Assembly (NCBI RefSeq): GCF_000611645.1
Contig: NW_014013588.1
Span: forward strand, 1 to 53,457
Length of the DNA: 53,457 bases
DNA from: Monoraphidium neglectum
Lineage: Eukaryota > Chlorophyta > Chlorophyceae > Sphaeropleales > Selenastraceae
Direction of reading: 5' to 3'
The position numbers and the translations under genes are program-made. The stretch's first letter is position 1; every line of letters begins with the position of its first letter. Below the pieces are notes generated by a model. That model did not search any database. It was given only the letters and a program-made list of their open reading frames with translations, and was not told the DNA's origin. Below, one piece after another: positions 1-9,915 of the stretch.

Positions 1-551
1 CCGCGCGCCTCAGCGACGACACTGCGGCGCCGCAGCGCGCGCCCCGCTCGGCGCCCGGAACGCCGCCGGCGCCAGTTGGTGCCGCATCCGCCGCAAACGG
101 GTCGGCCGCGGCGGCCGCACCCGGCGGCGGCGGCATCCTGCAGCTGCTGCGGGCCGCGTCCCAGAAGCAGCAGCAGCCGGTGGCCGCCGCCGCGCCGGCG
201 CCGACGCCCGCACTGGCGTCGGCGCCGGCGCTGCAGCCGCCGCCCGGGTTTGGCCCGGGCGCGCTCCTCCTCTCCCAGCTGCAGGGCGCAGGCTCCGCCC
301 CCCAGCAGGTACTGCAGGCGCAGGCGCCCGCGTCGCAGGGCAGCGGGCTCCTGCAGCAGCTGCTCAGCAGCGCCGCAGCCAACCCGGGCCATCCCGCCGC
401 CGCCGCCGCCGCCCCTGCGCCAGCGCCCGCGCAGCCGCGCCAGCCGCACCCGTCGGCTCCAGTGGGCTCGCAGCTGCTGATGGCGCTGCAGCGTGCGTCA
501 GAGGAGCGGCAGCGGCAGGGGGCCGGGGCGAGCAACGGCGCCGCCCCCTGA
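1..551 (+). CDS. C-terminal part of an Ala/Pro/Gln-rich low-complexity protein (5' partial)
   Basis: The frame is open from base 3 to a TGA at 549-551, giving about 182 residues with no start in view, so this is the last exon (or part of it) of a gene that begins outside the window. The product is mostly Ala, Pro, Gly and Gln. Four short Leu-rich segments recur between Ala/Pro linkers: GILQLLRAAS, GALLLSQLQGAG, GLLQQLLSSAAA and SQLLMALQRAS, plus one PPPGFGPG stretch. Leu-rich helical motifs of this spacing occur in disordered tails of mRNA-decay and other scaffold proteins, but no family can be named from this fragment. The minus-strand frame over the same bases is an Arg-rich shadow. The existence of a real C-terminus here is fairly likely because the frame is long, compositionally protein-like and ends cleanly; its function is unknown. 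Confidence 0.6.
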   Translation, partial: ARLSDDTAAPQRAPRSAPGTPPAPVGAASAANGSAAAAAPGGGGILQLLRAASQKQQQPVAAAAPAPTPALASAPALQPPPGFGPGALLLSQLQGAGSAPQQVLQAQAPASQGSGLLQQLLSSAAANPGHPAAAAAAPAPAPAQPRQPHPSAPVGSQLLMALQRASEERQRQGAGASNGAAP

Positions 552-1112
552 TATGCGTCTAGCTCTTGCCCTCCGCCTTGCTTGGTTTGGAGCTGTATGC
601 CCCCTTTTCTTGGTGGCAGGGAACTCCCAAAGCAGCAGCTGGGTTTGGTTGACCATGGGGTTGGGTGGCCAGCACGCCGCCTAGGGAGTGGAGGTGGCCT
701 GGCAGAGCTGCGAGGGGCTGGTGGGGAGGCTGGTGCTGGCGGTGCTTGATTTGGCAGTGATGTCAACGTACGCCTGTCTTTTTTCGCCCAGCTGTATTTT
801 TGCATTGGCATCTAGTATTTTTTCGCAATCGGTTGAGCCTTTTTGTGGGCGGGGGTGTAGTAAGAGCACGTTTGTGATTACAGAGTGCAAGGCGGTTGCC
901 TGGACCCAAGCAGGCACTGAGTGCGTGGTGCTATGGAAGCCGACGCATCGATTGCAAATTGCAGCCCCGCCACTTAGTGCTTCGACAGTGAAAGGAACCA
1001 TAGCAGCGGAACAGAGCAAGTTGCTTGGCAAAGGCGGCAAAGATATCAGGAAGCGCGTTCCAGGCAGATGGCTGCAGTGCTCACCCCACAGGGCGCACGC
1101 ATCCCCAAATTC
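552..1112. other. Convergent 3' intergenic region
   Basis: This 561-bp stretch lies between the stop of the plus-strand Ala/Pro-rich gene and the stop of the minus-strand channel gene, so it should hold both 3' UTRs. It is less GC-rich than the flanking exons. A candidate minus-strand TGTAA poly(A) signal lies at 878-882. No TGTAA was seen on the plus strand. The long open frames here (plus 688-1509, minus 681-1040) have no family-like sequence and are treated as chance. Confidence 0.5.
878..882 (-). terminator. Candidate TGTAA polyadenylation signal of the channel gene
   Basis: TTACA on the plus strand reads TGTAA on the minus strand, about 231 nt past the channel gene stop codon. TGTAA is the usual poly(A) signal in chlorophycean algae. 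A five-base match can occur by chance; its position downstream of the stop is the main support. Confidence 0.45.
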
Positions 1113-2658
1113 TCACTGGCCCTTCCCTTTCTTTTTCTTGTTGCGCCTCCTCTTCTTCTTCTTGCCACCCTTGGCCCCACCCGCGGAGCCAGCCCCGCTG
1201 CCTCGCGGCGTCGCCGGCTCAGGCGTGCTCGCGCCGCGCTTGCTGCCGCCTCCGCTGCTGCTGCTACTGCTGCTGCCGCTGCTCTTGCTGCACCTGCGGG
1301 GGGCGCTGTCTGCGTGCTGCCGGCCCCGCTCCTCCAACTCAACCTCTGAAGCCGAAACACCCGGCAGCAGCGCAGCCACAGCCACGCCCAGCGGCGCGCC
1401 GGGACCGACCCAGGCGCCGGCCCAGCTGTCACCATGCTCCTGTGCCCCCGACACTGGGCCCTGCGTCGCCAAGCCGGGCGTTGGCACAGCCACCGCTTGT
1501 TGCGGCTGATCAGGCGCCATCCAGCCCGCCATAGGATGCGGGGGCCCCGCCGCCGACGTGCTCGATGGCGCCACCGTGCGAGCGGCAGACGCCTCCCAGG
1601 TGCCGGCCAGCCCAGGCGAGCCACCCGCCCAGCCGGCGCCCGGCGCAGGAGGCGCCGGGGCCTCGGGTGCACCAGCAACAGGGCCCAGTTCTGCGGTTGC
1701 AGGCACGGGCACCGGCCCAAGTGGCAGCCACCCAGGGGAGGAGGCAGCCGGCACCTGCGCCGGCTCCTGGGCCGGCTGCACGGCCACCGCGGGCCTTCCT
1801 CCGGCCGCCGGCGCCGCAGCTAGGGGCGCCGTGCGCATGGCCTGCCTGTTGAGTCCCCCAGGCATGGGAGCGTCCTTGTGAAGGCTGGGCATGAACGCCG
1901 GTGCCTCCACCGTGGTGAGCTTGATGTTGGGGTAGTCAAACCCTGCTGCAGCAGAGGTGGAGCCGCCGCCATCGTCGTTGCTCAGCACGGCCCCGAGGTT
2001 GAACGCGCCCCAGGTCATGCTGGGCGGTGGCGCGAGCGCGACGCCGCCGGTCAGGCTTATGGCGGCGGGGGCGCGGGTGGGCGCGTTCGCGATGAGCCCG
2101 TGGCCAGGAGGGGGCGACCCTGCAATTATTGTGGTGTAGTTTCAGGGTGGTTGGATCATGGTTGTGGGGCATTCAAGCAGCCAACCATCAATCGTTGTGA
2201 TTGTGATCATCAACACGTGCTGTTGCGCTCTGTTACCATGGAAATCACCACGCGGCGCACCTGGGGCGACATGCGTCGAGCCAACAAATTGGGCCGCCGC
2301 CATGGCGCCGTTCCAGAGCCAGCCTGCACCGCCTGCAGCCTGCGTGCTGCCAGCAGCGGGATGCCCGTCCCACCCGTGCTGCTGGCTCAGCTGTCGCGCC
2401 TCTTCCCACGGCTCTGGCTGCACCTCCGGATAGCCCCCAGCCGCGCCTGGCATCTCAGTGGTGGCGTCTTGTGGCACTCGTCGCAGCTCGTCACTCGAAA
2501 CAGAGGGGGAGCTGCCTCCCGGCTCGATCTCTGGGGCTTCCGCGAAGCAACCCTCGTGGTCAAATCCGGTCAAACGCATCTCCTTCAGCTGCGGCGCGGC
2601 CATCGCCGCGTCTGCATTTGCCCACATGTCATGCGGCGATGCGCCCAGGAAGCCTCGT

Positions 2659-2710
<52 letters not shown>

Positions 2711-3882
2711 GCTGCTGCTGCTGCTGTGTGATGAATCCAAACCCATCAGGGCTGTAAAAAACGCCAAAACCAGCGGCGCCCACATCAGCCAAGGCGGTGG
2801 ACATGGCAACCTCGTCAGCTTGACTGAGAGCACCAAAACCGACGCCCTGAACAGGTGGCATTGAGGCAGACAGCGCACGGCCAAAGGGACCATTGGCGGG
2901 GCCGCCCACCGAGAAGCTTTGTCCTCGTGCTGAGGTGTAGCTGCCGCCCGATCCTGCCAGGAGGGTTGGTGAGGACGAAGAAGCGGTATGTGATTGTGCA
3001 ACACCAGTGGCGAGCAGCAGAGTTCTTAGAGCAGCAAATGCACCTTGCAAGCAGACCACGCTCCGCCTTCCTGACCCCTCGCCCCCTACAGCACACCTGC
3101 CACCGCAGCAAGGCTCATCGACTGGAGACGCGCCGGCCCGCCGGCCCCCTGCGGCGCCAGGCGGCTCGTCCTCTGCCCGCCCGTGAAGGACGGCCCCACC
3201 GGGGATGCGCCACTACTTGGGCTGTGGCCGTCAAAGGCGGTTGTGTCGTAGCCGGCGAGGGCCGCCACCTCGACCCTCAGACCGCCCCCGCCGCTGGGGC
3301 CTGGGCTGCTGACCAGGGAGCCCCCTGCGCTGCTGACCCTGGGGGATCCACGCCTGCTGCCCTGCAGGTGCAGCAGCGAGGGTCGTGGTGAAGCCAGAAA
3401 ATGCACAAGGGTGAGCCAACCACACAGTCGCGCACACGCAGGGAAGGGGGGAGAGCGCTGTACAACACGTAAGGGCCTGGCCGGGGGAGTTCAAGGACAC
3501 TTCATGCGGGGAGGTGCACGCTAGTTGACCAGCAGAATGGCAGACGCCGCTGTCCCCCGCACCTTGGATATCAGGCTTCCCTCGTCGCCTCCCTCGGCCA
3601 GCTTGCGCACCGCGGCCTGCAGCTCGGGAGACATCTGCGCGGCGTGGATAGGGCGAGGCAATGGAGGTCAGACTGCCTGATGCAGATGCGCCTTTTCTTC
3701 TGCCAACTCTACTTTTTCCGCACGACCCCTTGCCAACTGTGCCCTCAAGCATCAGCGCTCACCCTCCTGACACGCTCCGTTGCACTGCCAACATCATCTG
3801 TCCGCCCTTGCATGCACACGTATGAACGCTGCCGCGTGCGCACGTGTCCGGGCGCGTGCATGTGCGTGCGCGCACACGCGCG

Positions 3883-3913
<31 letters not shown>

Positions 3914-6900
3914 AGTTCTGCGCATGTGCGCACCTGTGCTATCGTCTCCTCGAGGTCTTCGGTGCGGTGCTGCAGCACCGGGTCGACCGTCACCAGGAAA
4001 CCACCCTTGCGCGACACCTGCAATTTGCGAAAGGCGCGATCAGACTCGCTGATCTGGCACACCGCTGATCGCACAGATGTGCAAGGCAGCCGGCTGTGAG
4101 CGCTGGGCACCGCTGGGCTTTTGGCACTGCGGCTTTGCGTGCGGCATGGTGCAGCAGAGTGCTCCCACCAGCCGGGTGTAGCAGGAGAGGCCAAAGGCCT
4201 TGAACCACAGCGGCTTGTACATGGGGTTGGCAAACATGTCCTTGTACATGGGGTGCCGCGGCATGCGGTACGTGGGAGTTCCTGGGAAGCGAGGGGCAAA
4301 GGTGGGGGGTCGGGGGTGTCGGTATGGGAGGAGGGCAGTTGTGTGTTGGTTTAGATGCGGGCGGGTGGCTTGAGCGCACGGCATTTCTCTTGAAAGGGAG
4401 AGTGTTGCAAACACTGGTAAGATGCAAAGGGAGTATCAGGCCTGGGGGCTGGGCAGCGAGTCGGTCATGAACCGGGTTCCGCTGCTCACCACACAGCTTG
4501 ATGCCGCCGCTGCCTGCGAGGGCGTCTCCAAAGGACACGGGCTGGTGAAGCATCTCGCTGCCGCCGCTGCTGGCACAGGCGATAATCTTGCAGCCGCAGA
4601 GGGCCTCGAGGGTGCGCCCAACGACGACATACACCAGGCCACTGCGATTCAGCGGCGGCAGTCATCTGACGTTGACTCTCTGCTTATACTTCACAATCCA
4701 GGATTGTGGACAGACATCAAGCCGTGGCGACGTGTGCCGAGGTCGCACCGGAGTGCAGCCTTGGATGCGAGGGTGGCCCCCAACCCCATAGCGCCAGGCT
4801 GGCGCTACACGCTCTGCCCGAGCCCACCTGAGCACAAAGAAGAACAGGACGTGGACCAGCAGCAGGCACAGCAGCGGCAGGCCGTTGACCTGCGTGATGC
4901 GCGCCCACACAAAGCTGGCGCAGGGCACAGGGTGCGCGGCAGAGTTGGGAAAGGGTCGGCAGTCGGGGAGTACAGGTGGGGCGGTGAGGATTTGGCAATA
5001 TGTGGGGAAGCGGCGGGCAGCAGCAGCACCCTCTGATTGCAGTGCAGCCGTCTCTCTGGATTATGGCCGTACTTTTCTCCGACGAACTAAGATCTAACCA
5101 TTTTCAACGGGCATGTCTCCTTTTCTCTGGCCTCACCTGCGTGCCACGTATGCCACGAGCGCGCTGGAGCTGTCAGCGCTGACCAGCGATGACAGATTGC
5201 CGCCCTCGGTTGCAAAGTAGGTGTGCATCCACAGCCCAAACGCGCAGTGGCACGCTGCCGCCCAGGGCAGCACGTCTGCAGGTGTGTGCGTGTGCACATG
5301 TGCGTAAGTGACGAACCACGTAATTCTGGTGTTGGGCCGCTCTGGCGCGGAGTGCACGCACTACAATTGTAGAAGTGGTTCAACCATACGCGACTCGAGG
5401 GGACCTGGAATCCCGAGGAGCGTCGCATGCAGCAGTGTGTGGTGGATGCGTCCGGGTCGCCCCCCGCACCCAGCAGCAGGTAGGGCAGTCGCGGGCCGTA
5501 TCTGACGGGCCGCCGGCACAGGCGGGTGAGCGCGTGGCGGTCTGCCAGCTCTATCACGACCAGCCACACCAGGCCGATCACGTACAGCAGCGGCATCCTG
5601 TTGAGGTGTTGAGCGCTGAGGTTGATGCTAGCAGCTGGGCGCGTAAGCTGCCAGTCAGCAGGTACGTACGCGGGGGTGCGCAGGGGCACATGCGTACTGG
5701 CTGGCACGACAGATTCAATGGCTTCGCCTGGCGGTAGGCAGTGGTGTTTGTCACAAGTGCGGCCATGCTGCCCGTTCTCACCCCGAGCCAAACATCAGCA
5801 GCAGCCACAGGTTCAGCATTTGGTCGCACACCCTGTTCCATCAGGCAGGTTCAGCAGGCGACGGATCGACCAATTGACAAGGCCAAGCGCAAGCAGCCAG
5901 ACACATGCAGATCTGTGGTGTTGAATCAGCCCTTGCCCCTGCTGTCCATGGCCGGCACAGCAAGGAGACCTTGCGTGTCATCATCACCGAATAACCTCAG
6001 ACGGCCCCCAAAAGTACCATGCACTCACCGGTAGTCCAGCAGGAACTCATCCCCTATCCATGCACCATTGTACATGTCCTGCGACGCCGTCTGCACGCAG
6101 CGCGTGAGGCACCGCTGCTTCAGCTTGCGCAGCAGCCAGAACGCGATGGCAAAGCCGGGGGTGAGGACCACGTTGAGGACGGCCACGATGAAGATTGAGA
6201 GGCCAACATTCTCGTACCTGCAGGGAGTAAAGCAGGAACGCCGACAGTGACTGCGTGCGACCGCCGTCATCCCCACGCATTGCGTTGCGCCGCAACGCGC
6301 TGCATCAAGGCAGCGAGCTTGATGGCTGGTGGCAAGCGTCAATCGTCGACCACAACGATGGTGCCGCCCTGCTGTCAATGGGTGACGTGTCGACTTTGAG
6401 GGCTGTCATTGAGCGCCCAAGCTGGTGCCCTGGGCTGACTCACCCCTAGGCCTGCCTGAGAAAGGCTCCTTGAGTTGGAGGCCATGCCCAGTGCTCACCA
6501 GCCCGGTGAAAAGTCCCTGTAGGAACCGGCGAGGATGAGGTTCTGGAACCACCGGCCCCCAGGGCTGGAAGAGCGCGTGAGGCCAGAGTTGATGGCGCGG
6601 CTCACAGAGTCCATCTGAGACGGGGTAGGGCCAGTCGCACAGCGTGGGCGATGTTGTTCCAGTCGGCCAGCTAGGAAAACAGAGTGCTAGCATGCGCTTT
6701 GTCAGGATTAGCTGACGAGATCAATGACTAGAATGGAAGCTTCCCGGGCTCGCCCGCCTGTGAGCCGGGCCCCTGCACGGCAACATGATGGATGCGTAGT
6801 CAAGCATGCGCACCTTTGCATTGACCAGCAGCAGCACCAGCACGGAATTTAGCAATTGGCTGACAAAGGCAGCCACTGCGTATGCGCGCTCCTTGTCACT

Positions 6901-9874
6901 CTTTGTCCAGTGCTTCTCAAACGTCACCAGCAGCTGCAGGAGGCGTTGAGTGTGCAATCAAGGCGACTCAGAGGCTTGGCTTGGCCGCATGTTCCTCAAT
7001 TACACATCTGTTTGGGCTCGCCAAACATGCGTTGGCGAGTGCAGTGCACGCCGCGTTACGCACCTGCAGCAGAAGCTTGAGCACCAAGTTGATCACAACC
7101 ACAAACACGGAGATCCCTGCCCTGCACTTTGTGGGCACAGCACGGAAGGGGTGGTGTGAATGCTGTCACATCCACAGCTGAGGGTTCAACATGGAGAGCT
7201 TTGCTCAGGGGGCTCATTCCATCAAGCTTCGAAATGCAGACGACAGACCAGCTTGACTGCTGCAAGCGCACCTGATGCTGAGGCTCCTCCAGTCGAACGA
7301 ATCAACATACACATCACACTGGTGCTTGGCAGAGTCCAGCCACTCGCCATCGCCCGCATACTGAGCCTCGACGGCCGCGAGGCCGCCGCAGTAGCAGGGG
7401 TAGCACGAGGACAGGGCGCACGCCGCGCCCTTCTTAGCACAAGCAGACATGCCTGCAGGAACCACAGGGGTCCCGGTGAGGGTGGAGGGGCACATGTGGA
7501 AGGTGCGAGCCTGCCCAGCTGGCGGATCATTGCAAGCCAGCATCTCCCTCCCCTTCCTGTCCCATCAGCGAGTCCTGCCCTGCCACCACTGGCCGTCGAA
7601 GCATTAGGAGAAGCACTCCTGCCCATCAAGCTGCACCCACTGGAGATGAGCTTGTCCTGCTTGAGGAAGCGGGCTGCCGTCTGGGACCACTCCACCTGCT
7701 TGGTCAGTGCGAAATTGACTGTAGAGTCCAGCATCCTGGTGGTAGCAATGCACATAGGGACGGAGGGGGGCCAAAGCGCCTTGATCCCGTCTGCAAAACA
7801 AGTCAGACACCTTGCCCAGACATGATCGTTTGTTGTGAATGGGTGTGTCACTTGATGGCGCTCAACAAAGCATGTTGTGAGTCCCTCACCCCTGCAAGAC
7901 CATTCGTTCTTGCCCCTTGCCTCCTTGCCGCTCACAACGACCACTGCTGGGAGCAGACACCCTCCAATTCAGCAGCGCAAAAGTCGCCGGCGCCCTGGAC
8001 ATATCCGTTTGAAAAGGATGCGTCCGCCGCAGCACTTGTGGTCCAGGAGGAGTTGGTAGTGGCGGGGAGGGGGGCGAGCGCTGCAGACACCTGCGGGCGG
8101 CGCCAGTTCAGTGACGGAACGCTTTGGGCTATGCACCGGTGTCAGAGCCTGGGACGGCCCTGCAGGCACTCTGATCTTGAACCTTTTCACATCAAACGTA
8201 AGGTTCAATATCCTCATTTGACAGTCTGCCTGGTTTGAGCAACAAGCAACAGACGTCAAGCATCCACAGGCCCAGGCATCCATCAATCAGTTATGGCTGT
8301 ATCCTAAGCAAGACACCCACCTGCTCGTTGAGTAGGTCATGGCGCCACACAATCTTTGTGGCTGAGTCGCGGCTCATCTTCATCAGCTTGGTCACACCCA
8401 CGGCGCACAGCAGCAGGACCGCCACCACCACTGCGCGGGACAGCAGCTGCGGTGGGGGCGTGCGCACCAGGGACACCGCAGATTAAGCTCTCTGGATGGG
8501 CGAGATGGCTGCAAGCATGTCTGTGGTGTGCAGAAGCGTGACGGGCACTGCACAGCTTGTTGGAATCATCGCCAAGAGCAGCGCCTGCACTTGGACAGCA
8601 ACGCACCAGCCTGCACCAGCGGTTGAACCGGTCAAAGCTGAGGTTCTCGTAAATGTAATCCTCAGGGGGCTTTGCTTGCTCCACCCAAAAGCCGAAAGCA
8701 CCCAAAAATCGTACATCTCGGTGCTGGAAGAAAGACGACAGCCAACCTAAGGTGATGGGTATCGGGGTTTGCAACGGCGGCATGGTTTGCGCGGCCTAGC
8801 ATGGAAGTTGATTGGACGCTGATGAGGTTGATCTGCACGAACCACCTGCCACAGGACAGACGCATGGGGACTTTGTCTCGAGCCGCCCTTTGACGGCTGC
8901 CCGGCGCCTGGTGCGTGCCCGCTCACTTTTTGGGCATGCATTTTCGCAGGCGGCGCGCTCTGCCTGTGTGCTGAAGGTGACAAATATCGCCTTTGTAGGA
9001 CACCCCGCCTTGTCGATGACCTCCTCAGCTTCCACCATGAAGTCCTTGAGCTTCTTCTCGGCCTTGACCACACGCTTTTGGTAGGCGCCTGGGGGCGAGC
9101 GCCGGTACACAGCAAGTCGAGGGGGCAGGGTAGAGAGAGAGAGTGCTTGGCTCAAGGGGTCAAAGAGACTCCGGCGGCAGGGCGGGCTCGTGAATCAGGC
9201 TGGCAATGGCGGGGCAAGTCACTGACATGGTTTTTGCTGGCCGAGGAGACGGTCGCGACTGGGGGCCGCGGTCTCCTCCACCACACCGTGGCCACTCACG
9301 GGCGAAGTGGCGTCCCAGCATTTCCCCTGCAGCCGCGTGCTGCTGCCCCAGGAGTGTCGCCTGCCCAGCCAGGCTGAGCAGCGTGCCAAAATCCTTGACC
9401 AGCACCACGTCCATCACCCGACCAAAGCGTGAGAAGTACGCCCCGACCTGTATGCAACGTGACAAGGGAGTGGCAGCGCAGTCGCAGCGGGGGGGAGGCG
9501 CATGCGCAGGAGGTGTGCATGGCGATTAGCATAAAAACTGGAGCATTTCAAGGTGCACCTCCCCCCCCCCAGAGGGGGATGGTGTGTCGATCCAGCCCTG
9601 CACACCTCCGTCGGCTCGACTTCTGGCAGCCCCTTCACCACCACTGTATAGTCAGCCACCTCCACCGTATGGGCGTCAACCTGCGTATGGGCCGTGAAGC
9701 GTTGACGCAATTGCTATTGATACCTTCGCAAGCTGATTGAGAAGCTGGGTTTTGCGCTGCAGCATTGCCGGGTTGGCTATGAGCACAGTGGTCACGTGTG
9801 TGAGCTCACGCTTTGCGCGCTCGCTTGTGGCAGGGCCCCCCCTTGCGCAATCGCGCGCGTGTGTGTGTGCGTGC

Positions 9875-9915
<41 letters not shown>

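Larger units (their letters stand above)
1113..4281 (-). other. Channel gene exons 25-30: post-membrane segment and disordered polyQ/Lys tail
   Basis: Exons: 4169-4281, 3934-4053, 3563-3634, 3097-3361, 2237-3043, 1113-2119. Exons 25-27 give a short helical stretch after the last membrane segment (PVLQHRTEDLEETIAQ, LQAAVRKLAEGGDEG). The rest is Ser/Gly/Pro/Ala-rich with one long Gln run at 2657-2727, acidic-hydrophobic patches (GFDHEGCFAEAPEIEPG, QPEPWEEARQLSQQHGWDG) and a Lys/Arg terminus. Introns 3044-3096 (53 nt) and 2120-2236 (117 nt) are short. The 4168-4054 intron is one of several phase-consistent options there. Confidence 0.55.

Noticed and set aside
688..1509. Plus-strand open frame of 273 codons
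   Set aside because: Composition is non-protein-like, it overlaps the conserved end of the channel tail in antisense, and has no motif.
1878..2864. Plus-strand open frame of 328 codons with a poly-Leu run
   Set aside because: It is antisense to channel exons 29-30; the poly-Leu is the reverse reading of the Gln tract and the rest has no family features.
1113..3523. A separate gene for the low-complexity tail, with the channel ending at the TAG at 3521-3523
   Set aside because: Possible, but exon 27 has a good donor (AAG|GTGCGG) that joins 3361 in phase, there is no start codon or promoter-like gap, and the whole model totals an exact codon number. Kept as the stated alternative.
5598..6028. 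A single 431-nt intron in the channel gene
   Set aside because: A 51-nt exon at 5782-5832 (CDQMLNLWLLLMFGSG) has good splice sites, fits phase and supplies a family membrane segment, so the intron was split.
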